From positions 161,868 through 225,867 of the forward strand of contig CALIJG010000019.1 of the NCBI GenBank assembly GCA_938018005.1: a stretch of DNA of 64,000 bases, in the 5' to 3' direction. Below the pieces are notes generated by a model, which made no database searches, had not been told where the DNA came from, and was given only the letters and a program-made list of their open reading frames with translations. Below, piece by piece: positions 1 through 9,141 of the stretch. Numbering within the stretch: the stretch's first letter is position 1; each line of letters opens with the position of its first letter. The DNA is from an uncultured Candidatus Saccharibacteria bacterium. GTDB lineage: Bacteria; Patescibacteriota; Saccharimonadia; Saccharimonadales; Saccharimonadaceae. The position numbers and the translations under genes were made by a program.

Positions 1-52
1 GACAATCGAAGAGCTGGTAAAAATCGGCTGGTTTAAGGCGGTGCAACCATGA
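1..52 (+). CDS. C-terminal tail of an upstream gene (partial)
   Basis: The frame from base 2 is open and reads TIEELVKIGWFKAVQP before a TGA at 50-52. The stop overlaps the mnmA start in an ATGA arrangement, so the two genes are probably translationally coupled. In many bacteria mnmA follows a cysteine desulfurase gene, but these 16 residues are too few to identify the product. Confidence 0.5.
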   Translation, partial: TIEELVKIGWFKAVQP

Positions 53-1167
53 CGCAGTGTGTCTTTGTCGGGATGAGTGGCGGGGTGGATAGCAGCCTCA
101 CCGCAGCGCTGCTGGTTGAGCAGGGTTACGACGTGACTGGTGTGTATATGAAAAACTGGAGCCAAGACCTACCCGGCATGCAGTGCCCCTGGGCGGAAGA
201 CTTGGCCGATGCCAAGCGGGTGGCAGTGCAGCTGGGTGTCGACTTTATCGTTTTTGATTTTGAGCATGACTACAAGCACAAGGTAGTAGACTACATGCTG
301 GCTGAGTATCAAGCGGGGCGCACCCCCAACCCCGATATTATGTGCAATCAAGAAATTAAGTTTCGGCTCTTTCTCGATACAGCGCGCGAGCGTGGAGCCG
401 ACCTCATCGCTACGGGCCATTATGCACAGACTGGTGGTGTATATACGGAGGATGACAGCGCGGCGACTGGTCAAGAAGATTCATTCCAGCCTGATCGCCT
501 CTACCGCGCCACCGACGCAGCAAAAGACCAGACCTACTTCCTCTACCGCGTGACAAGTGATGCCCTCCAGCATACGCTCTTCCCCCTTGGTGGCTACACC
601 AAGCAGCAGGTGCGGCGCATGGCCAGTGAGCGTGGCCTCTGGACGGCGCGCAAACAGGAGTCGATGGGAGTGTGCTTCGTTGGCAACGTTGGTATGCGAG
701 ACTTCCTCAGCCAGTATGTGTCTACCCGCCCGGGCGATATTATCGACAAGCAAACGGGGGCGGTGCTGGGCCGGCACGATGGCGCAATTTTTTACACTCT
801 GGGCCAGCGCCATGGGCTGGATGTCGGTGGTGGTTTGCCATACTATGTGGTGGGCAAGGATATGGCAGCAAATGTGGTATACGTGAGCCGCAATATGAAT
901 GACGAAGCGATGTGGCGCCATGATGTGCTGGTGGGCGATTTGCACTGGATTCACGGTGTGCCAGCGGTAGATGACCAGCTGACTGTCCGCCTACGCCACC
1001 GTGGCCAGCTGAGGCCATGCACGCTGCAGTATGACCCAACCCAGGCTCAAGCCACCCTCCACCTCAGTGACCCCGAGCGCGCCGTGGCGGCCGGCCAGTC
1101 AGCCGTGATCTACCGCGGGGCAGAGTGTCTTGGCGGAGGGATTGTTGTCGATTCCGTGGCTTTATAG
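49..1167 (+). CDS. mnmA: tRNA-specific 2-thiouridylase MnmA
   Basis: MnmA uses ATP and a persulfide sulfur to make 2-thiouridine at wobble position 34 of tRNA-Lys, -Glu and -Gln in the cytoplasm. The PP-loop motif SGGVDSS is at residues 10-16. The two catalytic cysteines are visible: Cys99 in NPDIMCNQEIKF and Cys209 in SMGVCFVG. The KDQTYFLYR and GHYAQT family motifs are also present. The length of 372 residues is normal. The ATG at 49 overlaps the stop of the preceding gene by 4 nt, which supports this start and an operon. There is no obvious terminator directly after the gene. Confidence 0.96.
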   Translation: MTQCVFVGMSGGVDSSLTAALLVEQGYDVTGVYMKNWSQDLPGMQCPWAEDLADAKRVAVQLGVDFIVFDFEHDYKHKVVDYMLAEYQAGRTPNPDIMCNQEIKFRLFLDTARERGADLIATGHYAQTGGVYTEDDSAATGQEDSFQPDRLYRATDAAKDQTYFLYRVTSDALQHTLFPLGGYTKQQVRRMASERGLWTARKQESMGVCFVGNVGMRDFLSQYVSTRPGDIIDKQTGAVLGRHDGAIFYTLGQRHGLDVGGGLPYYVVGKDMAANVVYVSRNMNDEAMWRHDVLVGDLHWIHGVPAVDDQLTVRLRHRGQLRPCTLQYDPTQAQATLHLSDPERAVAAGQSAVIYRGAECLGGGIVVDSVAL

Positions 1168-1190
1168 CCGCTTTATTACCTCAATAATGA

Positions 1191-1328
1191 GTGCAAACAG
1201 AGAGGCTGTTCTGCATTCTGCAAGGCATATATACCCGATCACTAGGCGCTGTTCCGGAAACGACAACCGAGATTAATGCGCAAGAGGGTGTTATTACAAC
1301 TAAAAACGGTGCACCGCAACCTCAGTAG
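1191..1328 (+). other. Orphan 45-codon open frame, possible gene remnant
   Basis: A GTG-initiated frame runs from 1191 to a TAG at 1326-1328. Its second half (GAVPETTTEINAQEGVITT) has ordinary-looking protein composition. No Shine-Dalgarno or -10 box precedes it, and no family is recognised. It may be a real small protein, the tail of a decayed gene, or chance. Confidence 0.15.
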
Positions 1329-1336
1329 CAGGTTTA

Positions 1337-1366
1337 TTGACAAGCCAAATGGCAGTTTTGTATACT
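1337..1366 (+). promoter_or_regulatory. Sigma70-type promoter of the surface protein gene
   Basis: TTGACA (1337-1342) and TATACT (1361-1366) are separated by 18 bp. The mRNA would have a short leader of about 25 nt with AAGGGGG at 1386-1392 as ribosome binding site before the ATG at 1399. Confidence 0.8.
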
Positions 1367-1398
1367 TACCCTAATAGGTAACCATAAGGGGGATTATT

Positions 1399-2502
1399 AT
1401 GAGGGTTAAACAAACTCGCTCTCGAATGAGCGTTATTGTTGCGGTGGCGGTTGTCGTCGGCATTGGGCTTGCAGGGCCACAGCTTGTGGCGCATCAGGCG
1501 TATGCCGATGCTGATACAACCGCACCAGTCTTTACACCGGCCAAGCCAGAGAAGCTCGTGGCGCGAGCAGGCCGCTCAATTGCCGATGCTGTGCGTACTG
1601 TGGCAGCCAATGATGGGGCGGACGGAACAGGTGTTAATAGCGATGGCGTGGTTATCGACGCAAAAAACCTTGACCTTGCAAACCCAAAGCCAGGCACATA
1701 TACAATCACCTATCGCGCGGTTGACAATGCCAACAATAAAGCAGAGGTAACGCGCGAGGTAGAGATCACAACTACTGAAAAGCTCGAAGCGAAGCTAGCT
1801 GAGCCGATGGTGCTGGATGGCTACAGCCCACACACCAGGGCGGAGGCAATATCCAAGCAGGTTATTGCCCGTGCCGTGGTGGCTGATGAGACATCTCCTC
1901 AGGCTGTAATCGACAAAGCAGTGCAAGAGCTCCAGCAAGCAATCGATGACCTCCGCGTCGACCACACCGACTACGACAAAGCCAAGCAAGAGCTTGCTGC
2001 CGCGCCAGCCTACGTCGCAGCAGACAAGGACGTTGCTGCAGCAGCGACAGAGGCAGATCGCCTCGCAAATCTCAAAGCAACCACAACGCCAGAACTTGCC
2101 AAAGCAACGAAGGCGCTCACCACTGCTATAGCTACAGCTATCCAGGAGGATCAAGCACGCCAAAAGACAGCCGCGCAAGCCGTTGATGCACTCGAAGCTA
2201 AGCCGGATCTTGCATTGCTTGCAACAACCCAAGCAGTGGTCGATACTGTCAAAGATAATGCAGCCAAGGTGGCACTGCAGCGACGGGTTGACGCAATCCG
2301 CACTGCGCTGCAACCACAACAACCACAGCAAGCTGCCGCCACACCCAAGACGGCAGCCCACACGCCCAAGCAGACGCATCCTGTAGCAGCTGCACTTGCC
2401 GACACTGGTGCCAACCTCTGGCTCCTTGGCGGGGCGGGCGTTGCTCTCATTGGTGGGGCAATTGGCCTGTGGCGTTATCGCAACAAGCTGTTCAAGCGTT
2501 AG
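1399..2502 (+). CDS. Secreted, probably sortase-anchored surface protein with LAxTG motif
   Basis: The 367-residue product has an N-terminal hydrophobic signal segment (about 12-36). An Ig-like region resembling DUF5011 follows (about 40-125), with the phrase PKPGTYTITYRAVDNANNKAEVTREV. An Ala-rich helical stalk covers about 130-310 and resembles FIVAR-type repeats, then a Pro/Gln-rich linker. The C terminus has LADTG at 333-337, a hydrophobic segment and a basic tail RYRNKLFKR, the layout of a cell-wall sorting signal. LAxTG is the motif associated with class E sortases in Actinobacteria. The start is supported by a promoter and a strong ribosome binding site. A terminator follows at 2520. 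It is likely displayed on the cell surface, possibly for host contact; its ligand is unknown. Confidence 0.75.
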   Translation: MRVKQTRSRMSVIVAVAVVVGIGLAGPQLVAHQAYADADTTAPVFTPAKPEKLVARAGRSIADAVRTVAANDGADGTGVNSDGVVIDAKNLDLANPKPGTYTITYRAVDNANNKAEVTREVEITTTEKLEAKLAEPMVLDGYSPHTRAEAISKQVIARAVVADETSPQAVIDKAVQELQQAIDDLRVDHTDYDKAKQELAAAPAYVAADKDVAAAATEADRLANLKATTTPELAKATKALTTAIATAIQEDQARQKTAAQAVDALEAKPDLALLATTQAVVDTVKDNAAKVALQRRVDAIRTALQPQQPQQAAATPKTAAHTPKQTHPVAAALADTGANLWLLGGAGVALIGGAIGLWRYRNKLFKR

Positions 2503-2519
2503 CAGTAGTATAACACCGC

Positions 2520-2547
2520 AAAAATCGGCTCGGATGAGTCGATTTTT
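2520..2547 (+). terminator. Intrinsic terminator after the surface protein gene
   Basis: AAAAATCG (2520-2527) pairs with CGATTTTT (2540-2547) around a 12-nt loop, and the T-run lies in the descending arm. Confidence 0.7.
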
Positions 2548-2728
2548 GTATGGAGGCATCCGCATTGACGATACTCTTTTTGTGATGCGAAAAACTTCTC
2601 AACGCTATTACGCTATACATGCTCGGGAATAGTCTAAGAAGTGATACTCGGTGTAATGATGAGGTCGCGCCAAAACGTGAGGTAAGTGTAGAATACCACC
2701 AAAGATGCATAGGGCAGTGCGTCCGTGC

Positions 2729-2741
2729 TATAATACCCCCT
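2729..2741 (+). promoter_or_regulatory. Leaderless-type promoter of alaS
   Basis: TATAAT at 2729-2734 ends 7 nt before the ATG at 2742, so transcription should begin at or beside the start codon. Confidence 0.7.
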
Positions 2742-4625
2742 ATGAATGCTCAAGATATCCGCAACAAATACCTCGAATTTTATGCCAAGCAGCAGCACGC
2801 CATTATCAAGCGGGCCCCGCTCATCCTAACCGACGACCCGACGACGCTCTTTACCGGTGCGGGCATGCAGCCAATGATCCCATATCTGCTGGGTGAGACG
2901 CACCCACAGGGTAAGCGCATTGCCGACTCGCAGACGTGCTTGCGTGCTCAAGATATTGACGATATTGGCGACAATCGCCACACGACCTTCTTTGAGATGC
3001 TCGGTAACTGGAGCCTGGGCGACTACTTCAAGAAAGAGCAGATTACTTGGATGTGGACATTTCTCACCGAGGAAGTAGGGCTCGACCCGAATCGCCTGTA
3101 TGTAACGTGTTTCATTGGTGCGCCTGAGTATAATATTGCCAAAGACACCGAAGCAGCCGAGCTGTGGCGGCAGAAATTTGCCGAAAAAGGGATTGAAGCC
3201 AAGAGTGCCGACATCGGCAGCGAAGAGCGCGGCGCGGCCCGTGGTATCCAGCCAGGTGAGCGCATCTTCTACTACGACGGTAGCAAAAACTGGTGGAGTC
3301 GCAACGGCGGGCCCGAGACGACGCCAGTTGGTGACCCGTGCGGGCCAGACAGCGAGATGTTTTATGAGTTTGATTTCATTGAGCACGACCCGAAGTTTGG
3401 TGAGCACTGCCATCCTAACTGCGACTGCGGGCGCTTTATGGAGATCGGCAACAACGTCTTTATGGCGTACAAAAAGGTAGCCGAGGGGCAGTTTGTCCCG
3501 CTGGATAAGCCGAATATCGACCACGGCTCTGGCTTGGAACGCATTGCGGCGGCGGCCAATAACGACCCCGATGTCTTTAAGATTAGCCTGATGTGGCCTA
3601 TTATCAGCAAGCTTGAGCAGCTCAGTGGCAAGAGCTACACCTCGCACACCGAGAGTATGCGGGTAATTGCCGACCACCTGCGAGCGGCTAGCTTCATGGC
3701 GGTGGATGGCTGTGTGCCGAGCAACAAGGAGCAAGGCTATGTGATGCGCCGCCTCTTACGACGGGCTATCCGCTACAGCTTCGACCTTGGCATCGAGCAG
3801 AACTTCCTCGAGGCAGTGGTGCCGGTGATTGCCGACCTATACGAGGCAGACTTCCCAGAGGTCAAAGCAGCGCGCGAACAGATCATCGCCGTGCTCGCCA
3901 AGGAAGAAAAAGCCTTCCGGCAGACGCTCCGTAAGGGGCTTAAGCAGATGCAGCAGTATGTGGCGGATGGCCTGACTGGTGCGGAGTTGTTTACGCTATA
4001 TGATACCTTTGGCTTTCCGGTAGAGCTCAGTACAGAGGAGGCATACAAGCAAGGGATTGCGCTCTCCGAGGACTGGCGAGCAGAATTTGACGCCAAGATG
4101 GCCGAGCAGCGCCAGCGCTCCAAGACGGCGCGTAAGGGACAGTTTAGTGGTGGGCTAGAGGGTCACGACCCGATTCATCTCAAGTACCACACGGCAACGC
4201 ACCTACTGGGAGCAGCGCTGCGCACGGTATTGAAAGCACCAGATTTGCAGCAGCATGGCAGCAACATCACCGCTCAACGCCTGCGCTTCGACTTCAACCA
4301 CGATAAGCTCACCCCAGAGGAGAAGCAAGCAGTGGAAGACCAAGTTAATGCTTGGATCGAGGCGGATTTGCCCGTTAGCTTTGCCGTGTACCCAACCGAT
4401 GAAGCACTGAAGCTCGGTGCAATTGGTGCCTTTGGCGAACGCTACGGCGACACCGTCAAGGTCTATTCCATTGGCGAAGGTGATGAGCGCGTGAGCTTCG
4501 AAGTGTGCGGCGGCCCACATGTCGAGCACACTGGCGTCTTGGCCGAAGATGGCATGCGCTTCAAGATCACTAAGGAAGAGTCAAGCTCAGCCGGTATCCG
4601 CCGGATCAAAGCGGTTTTGCGGTAG
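2742..4625 (+). CDS. alaS: Alanyl-tRNA synthetase, short form
   Basis: AlaRS charges tRNA-Ala. The class II aminoacylation core occupies roughly residues 1-400. The editing domain follows, with the metal-binding HTATH motif (in KYHTATHLLGAAL) and the CGGPHVEHT motif near the C terminus. From the chosen ATG the protein has about 627 residues. It stops after the editing domain and lacks the DHHA1/C-Ala region found in most bacterial AlaRSs of about 875 residues. The frame is open for 41 more codons upstream, but the consensus TATAAT 7 nt before 2742 and the conserved N terminus MNAQDIRNKYLEFY fix the start here. A strong terminator follows at 4655. Confidence 0.95.
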   Translation: MNAQDIRNKYLEFYAKQQHAIIKRAPLILTDDPTTLFTGAGMQPMIPYLLGETHPQGKRIADSQTCLRAQDIDDIGDNRHTTFFEMLGNWSLGDYFKKEQITWMWTFLTEEVGLDPNRLYVTCFIGAPEYNIAKDTEAAELWRQKFAEKGIEAKSADIGSEERGAARGIQPGERIFYYDGSKNWWSRNGGPETTPVGDPCGPDSEMFYEFDFIEHDPKFGEHCHPNCDCGRFMEIGNNVFMAYKKVAEGQFVPLDKPNIDHGSGLERIAAAANNDPDVFKISLMWPIISKLEQLSGKSYTSHTESMRVIADHLRAASFMAVDGCVPSNKEQGYVMRRLLRRAIRYSFDLGIEQNFLEAVVPVIADLYEADFPEVKAAREQIIAVLAKEEKAFRQTLRKGLKQMQQYVADGLTGAELFTLYDTFGFPVELSTEEAYKQGIALSEDWRAEFDAKMAEQRQRSKTARKGQFSGGLEGHDPIHLKYHTATHLLGAALRTVLKAPDLQQHGSNITAQRLRFDFNHDKLTPEEKQAVEDQVNAWIEADLPVSFAVYPTDEALKLGAIGAFGERYGDTVKVYSIGEGDERVSFEVCGGPHVEHTGVLAEDGMRFKITKEESSSAGIRRIKAVLR

Positions 4626-4654
4626 CGCTAGCAAATAACCAGGAATAAACAATA

Positions 4655-4683
4655 CAACACCAGCAACATATGTGCTGGTGTTG
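4655..4683 (+). terminator. Intrinsic terminator of alaS
   Basis: CAACACCAGCA (4655-4665) and TGCTGGTGTTG (4673-4683) form a perfect 11-bp stem with a 7-nt loop, followed by TAATTTT. The opposite strand is A/T-rich too, so it may also serve the convergent gene. Confidence 0.85.
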
Positions 4684-4736
4684 TAATTTTATTAGTGTCA
4701 ATAATACCTACAAGGGCACGGAAGAGGGGCGTGACC

Positions 4737-5582
4737 CTACTGGAGAGCGCAGCGCTCAGCAATCATATCCTCTGTTAGCTGGGCGATAGTGTTGCTTAGC
4801 TCTGCGACGTCTGGCTCAACATATGTACGGCGACGCTGCGAGGTTGTTTCGTTATGATCATAAAAGCAGGCAAGTGTGGTATATTCTAAGTCGTCACTGG
4901 TAATACGGCAAGTCACTGGTGCGTCGAGCTCATCACAGCTGTAGGGTATTTTTAGATTTGCTGTAGTGCCCATAGCAAGCTGACCAAGCCGACGTATTGT
5001 CAGTGCAAGACGCACACCAGACCACTGTTCGCCTTTGAGAATAATATCATTATAGCAGTAGATCGCATCGCGGCGGACTTGCTCAGGATTGGCTGTAGGA
5101 AGAACCGCTTTATTGAGGAGAGTCTGGAGGTCAGCAGCAGTTGTGCCGCGGTTGGTTGCATACCACCTAAATAACTTCGAATCATGGCCAAGTGGGTGCG
5201 AGCGGTCGAGTAGGCGTGCCACGTGGTTGTGGGTGATGGGCATCTTGTGGCTGTAGTCGGCCCGGCTATACCAGCAGTGCCGATCATCCGCCAGTGTTAG
5301 TGCAAAAGAATGATGCTTATCGGGGTCGGCAAAGGCGAGCTGGCCAGCGGTCAGGCCAGTGGCATCAGCTGTGAGGTCAACGGCCAATGTACCACCTTCG
5401 TTATAGCGCCCAAAGGGAGCTTGGTAGGCTATCGTTGTTTCGTCGGGCATGGCATGGTGTGCTTCAAGCGCTGCAACAGTTTCATACAGGTGACGGCCAA
5501 GCAGGGTGAGCTCGGTTGGCTCGTAGTTCTCAAGTGGAAAGATGCCGATAGACACGGCATCGACTGGCTCGCGATTGGCCAT
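4737..5582 (-). CDS. Hypothetical protein, 281 aa
   Basis: No family is recognised. The product is soluble-looking, with no signal peptide or membrane segment, and has mixed alpha/beta composition. It is rich in Asp, His and Thr in its first half (for example HCWYSRADYSHKMPITHNH around residues 105-123). A basic stretch QRRR lies near residue 250. It is convergent with alaS and stands alone. On the minus strand TACAAT (complement of 5592-5597) lies 9 nt before the ATG at 5582, so it should be expressed from its own near-leaderless promoter. Function unknown. Confidence 0.8.
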   Translation of the reverse strand: MANREPVDAVSIGIFPLENYEPTELTLLGRHLYETVAALEAHHAMPDETTIAYQAPFGRYNEGGTLAVDLTADATGLTAGQLAFADPDKHHSFALTLADDRHCWYSRADYSHKMPITHNHVARLLDRSHPLGHDSKLFRWYATNRGTTAADLQTLLNKAVLPTANPEQVRRDAIYCYNDIILKGEQWSGVRLALTIRRLGQLAMGTTANLKIPYSCDELDAPVTCRITSDDLEYTTLACFYDHNETTSQRRRTYVEPDVAELSNTIAQLTEDMIAERCALQ

Positions 5583-5843
5583 AGTGAGCGTATTGTACAG
5601 TGGTTACCTCTGTTTTGTCAAGGAGGTGCTACCACTGTATGATTTTTCTGAATCTTTCTCTACAGAGTATACGAATCTATTGCGATAAATATTTCACCGC
5701 CTTTCAATCCAAGCCGTGGTTATTGCGTAATAGTGGCGTTTGCTGTGCTCGGTACAAAATGAATATTCTCATCATAAATTCGCCGATAATCACCGTTTAG
5801 GGCTAGCAGGCAGGCCTGTATATGGTATATAATAGAGATGATT
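5583..5843. other. Divergent intergenic region
   Basis: About 260 bp between two divergent genes. It holds the minus-strand -10 of the 281-aa gene near its left end and TATAAT (5828-5833) for the FtsA/PilM-like gene at its right end. I see no further structure. Confidence 0.6.
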
Positions 5844-7106
5844 ATGGTTTTCGATCGATTTCTTACCCGAGCAGATAACAGCGCTAGCGAATGCATGGTT
5901 GGCCTTGATATTGGGACAGAGTACGTCAAGGCGCTGCTTGCCCGGGTGAATGGTGAGGAGATTGAGATCATTGGTGTGGGGCGCAAGCACCAAGACCGCA
6001 GCGATATGCACTCGGGTGCGATTGCCGACATTGCCGCAGTCGTGCGCAACTGCGAAGATGCTCTGGCCCAAGCTGAGTCTGAGGCTGGCATGCAGGCGCG
6101 CCGTGCAGTGATTGGCATTGCTGGCGAGCTTGTGAAGGGCGTGACAAATACCATTCGCTACCGTCGTCCACAGCCCGACCGCCCACTAGATGAGACCGAA
6201 ATGGAATTCATCATCGAGAAGGTGCAAGACCGGGCTGCCATCAAGGCGCAGCGGCAGATCGCTCTCGAGACGGGCAACCAAGATGTGGAGGTAAAGCTCG
6301 TCAACTCCGCACTCGTCAGTATTCACATTGATGGCTACAAGGTGAGCAACCCGATTAGTTTTCAAGGTAAGGACGTCGCGGTGCAGATCTACACTGCTTT
6401 TGCTCCTATGGTGCACATTGGCGCGCTCGAGCGCGTGGCTGATGAGCTGGCGCTTGACCTCGTGGCGGTGGCGGCCGAGCCCTTTGCGGTGAGCCGGAGC
6501 GTACTGGGTACAGATGCGAATAGCTCGTTTACGGCTATTCTTGCCGACGTTGGTGGCGGCACGACAGACATTGCGGTGGTAAATGATGGCGGTGTGGAAG
6601 GGACGCGGATGTTTGGCATTGGTGGGCGCAGCTTTACCAATACGATCGCCAACGAGTGCGCCATTAGCTACAACGAGGCCGAGAAGCTCAAGGTCGCGAC
6701 CAATCACGAACAGATGAAACAAGAGCTTAAGCAGCATTTTGATACCGCAATTGATAAAACCCTCGATGTCTGGCTAGCAGGAGTTGATCTTGCTCTTAGC
6801 GAATTTAGCTCGGTTGACCACTTGCCTAATCGTATCTTGCTCTGCGGTGGTGGAGCGAGCCTCAAGCCACTAGTGAAAGCCCTCGAAACGCGCGATTGGT
6901 ATACCGACCTCCCCTTTACACGCCGGCCAGTGGTGCAGCATATTAAGCCCAGTGACGTCTCGGGCGTGGCCGACCTGACGAACAAGGTCAGCGACCACTC
7001 ATTTATCACCGCGATGGGCCTCCTGCGCGTGGGCTACGATACGATGATTGGGGCAAGCGAAACAGAAACACTACGCAATAAATTGAATAAAATGTTGAGG
7101 ATCTAA
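5844..7106 (+). CDS. FtsA/PilM-like actin-fold protein
   Basis: This is a member of the actin-like ATPase group that includes FtsA (divisome) and PilM (type IV pilus). The N-terminal phosphate-1 motif GLDIGTEYVKALL is near residues 20-32 and the second ATP motif ADVGGGTTDIAVV lies around residue 235. An SHS2-like insert follows the first motif. The length of about 420 residues fits the family. ATGs exist at 5838 and 5844; TATAAT at 5828-5833 makes the second (MVFDRFL) the likelier start. It is followed with no gap by the membrane-anchored baseplate-J-like gene, so the two probably act together at the envelope. Whether it serves cell division or pilus assembly cannot be told from this window. 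Confidence 0.85.
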   Translation: MVFDRFLTRADNSASECMVGLDIGTEYVKALLARVNGEEIEIIGVGRKHQDRSDMHSGAIADIAAVVRNCEDALAQAESEAGMQARRAVIGIAGELVKGVTNTIRYRRPQPDRPLDETEMEFIIEKVQDRAAIKAQRQIALETGNQDVEVKLVNSALVSIHIDGYKVSNPISFQGKDVAVQIYTAFAPMVHIGALERVADELALDLVAVAAEPFAVSRSVLGTDANSSFTAILADVGGGTTDIAVVNDGGVEGTRMFGIGGRSFTNTIANECAISYNEAEKLKVATNHEQMKQELKQHFDTAIDKTLDVWLAGVDLALSEFSSVDHLPNRILLCGGGASLKPLVKALETRDWYTDLPFTRRPVVQHIKPSDVSGVADLTNKVSDHSFITAMGLLRVGYDTMIGASETETLRNKLNKMLRI

Positions 7107-8741
7107 ATGCAAAAAGATGTCATTTATATCGATACTGAGGACGACATTACCGCCATTATTGGCAAGGTGAAGGACTCCTCGCAAAAAATCGTCGCACTCG
7201 TGCCACCCAAGCGGATTGGCGCTATGCAGAGCGCTGTTAACCTCAAGCTCGTCCAGCGCGCTGCTGAGCAAGCAGGTAAGCGGCTCGTCATTATCACTGG
7301 CAACCAAGCGCTCTCGACTTTGGCCGCTTCGGCAAGTATCCCCACAGCGCGGACATTGCAAAGCCGGCCAGAGATGGCTGAGATCCCAGCGCTCGAGGTC
7401 GATGACGAAGATGTCATTGATGGTAGTGAGCTCGAACCAGAAGATCCTGAGCCAGTAACGCCTGCTACTTCTGTACCAGCTCGTCCTGCCACCCGCTCGG
7501 CTGCCCGCAAGACGCCAGATGACGACGACAAAGCAGCTGATACGTCGGCTGCCTCAGACCTCAAGAAGAAGGTGAAGGTACCGGATTTCAACAAAATGCG
7601 CAAGAAACTCTTGATCGGTGGTGCGGCACTCGTTGTCCTGATCGTTTTCTTGGTGTGGGCGATTTTCTTCGCACCACATGCGACCATCACTATCAAGGCT
7701 CGTACTTCTGATCTGCCGCTCAGTACCCGCGTTACGATCGGCGATTCGCTTGGCTCAAACCTGCAAGAAGGGACGATCAAGACGACGACCAAGACAACGC
7801 GCAAAACCATCTCGATCGACTTCACTGCCACCGGCAAAGAAGATGTTGGCGCAAAGGCAACGGGGACGGTGCGCTTTACGCCTGCTTCGTTTGATGTTTT
7901 ACGCAATGGAGCGACGATCGACGCTGGGACGACTATCACGTCCGAGAATGGTATGCAGTACAAGACGACATCGTCGGTGGTATTCGACTCTAACGCGTCG
8001 GGTGGCGACCTCATGCGAGGCCGCACAACAGAGGTCACCGCGGTAGAGAGTGGCGCGAAGTACAATGGTGCATCGGGCTCGGCCAAGGGCCCCTCTGGCT
8101 TCTCTGTTTCCTTCACGCATGATACTTCTGGTGGCACAGACAAGACGATTACTACAGTGCAGCGCAGTGATATTGAGCAAGCAAGGAATAGACTCCATAG
8201 CTCACTTGATAGCAATGGTGCCAAGCGCGAGCTTGCCTCGCAATTTAATGGTGACAGCTATATCATCCTGAATGATACCTTCAAGCAAAACGACAGCGAC
8301 ATCCAACCGAACGTCAAGGTGGGTGGCGAAGCAACTGATGGTAAAGCCCAGCTGACTGGTGCGGTGGAGTACTCCCTCTCGGCGATAGAGAAGCGCGAGG
8401 CAGGCATCTTCCTTGATGCATACTTCAAGCAACAGATTGACGGCAAGGCCAACCAGCAAGTCCATAGCAATGGCGTCAATAAGCTCTCGGTGACTAATGT
8501 TTCGGCTAATGGTAATGCCTACAATGCCACCATCACGACCAATGGTAAGATTGGCCCTAAGGTAGACGAGTCAGAGCTCAAAGACTACGCCAAGGGCAAG
8601 CGCTATGCCGAGATTCGCTCGCATGTTGAGAAGATCGAGGGGGTGAGCTCGGCTGATGTCTTGTTCTCACCATTCTGGGTGCAATCAGCACCAAATGACA
8701 CAAATCGGATAAAGGTGGTATTTGACCTCAATGAACAATAA
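7107..8741 (+). CDS. Membrane-anchored baseplate-J/gp47-like protein
   Basis: The 544-residue product has a Rossmann-like N-terminal domain (about 1-85, with LVIITGNQALSTLAASASIPT). An acidic Pro/Asp-rich linker covers about 95-150 and a single membrane helix lies at about 167-189. A large beta-rich extracytoplasmic part resembles baseplate J-like proteins common in CPR genomes (motifs ATITIKART and VGAKATGTVRFTP). It starts directly after the FtsA/PilM-like stop and overlaps ruvX by 11 nt, so it belongs to the same operon. It plausibly couples a cytoplasmic actin-like protein to the envelope. The exact role is unknown and the family call rests on general resemblance. Confidence 0.75.
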   Translation: MQKDVIYIDTEDDITAIIGKVKDSSQKIVALVPPKRIGAMQSAVNLKLVQRAAEQAGKRLVIITGNQALSTLAASASIPTARTLQSRPEMAEIPALEVDDEDVIDGSELEPEDPEPVTPATSVPARPATRSAARKTPDDDDKAADTSAASDLKKKVKVPDFNKMRKKLLIGGAALVVLIVFLVWAIFFAPHATITIKARTSDLPLSTRVTIGDSLGSNLQEGTIKTTTKTTRKTISIDFTATGKEDVGAKATGTVRFTPASFDVLRNGATIDAGTTITSENGMQYKTTSSVVFDSNASGGDLMRGRTTEVTAVESGAKYNGASGSAKGPSGFSVSFTHDTSGGTDKTITTVQRSDIEQARNRLHSSLDSNGAKRELASQFNGDSYIILNDTFKQNDSDIQPNVKVGGEATDGKAQLTGAVEYSLSAIEKREAGIFLDAYFKQQIDGKANQQVHSNGVNKLSVTNVSANGNAYNATITTNGKIGPKVDESELKDYAKGKRYAEIRSHVEKIEGVSSADVLFSPFWVQSAPNDTNRIKVVFDLNEQ

Positions 8742-9141
8742 ACGAACATACTTAGCGCTTGATGTCGGCGAACGGCGGATTGGTGTTGCAATTGCTGATC
8801 CGTCCGTGCGAATTGCGGTCGCATATGATACGATTGAAGTGGATGGTAGTGAACTTGAGCAGATCACTCAGCTGATTATGAGTGAGCGTGTTGGGGTGGT
8901 GGTCGTTGGTTACCCGCGCAATCAATCGGGCGAGCCAACGGCTCAGACTGCTTATGTCGAGCGCTTTGCAACCCAATTGACGGATATCGCGCCGCGCTTG
9001 GCATTTCAAGATGAGTCGCTCACCAGCGTACAGGCTGAGGAGTATCTTCGTGCTCAAGGCAAGCCGTATAGCAAGGGTGCTATCGATGCCGTCGCTGCCA
9101 GTATTATTTTGCAAGACTATTTGGAGACGCACTATGACTGA
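8731..9141 (+). CDS. ruvX: Holliday junction resolvase-like RuvX (YqgF)
   Basis: This RNase H-fold protein of the YqgF family acts in 16S rRNA 5' maturation and/or Holliday junction processing. The conserved LALDVGERRIGVAIAD is at the N terminus, VVVGYP in the middle, DESLTSVQAEEYL holds the second acidic site, and KGAIDAVAASIILQDYL the third. The length of 136 residues from ATG 8731 is normal. A TTG at 8722 is possible but less likely. It overlaps the gene before it by 11 nt and mltG by 8 nt, which indicates tight translational coupling. Confidence 0.93.
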   Translation: MNNKRTYLALDVGERRIGVAIADPSVRIAVAYDTIEVDGSELEQITQLIMSERVGVVVVGYPRNQSGEPTAQTAYVERFATQLTDIAPRLAFQDESLTSVQAEEYLRAQGKPYSKGAIDAVAASIILQDYLETHYD

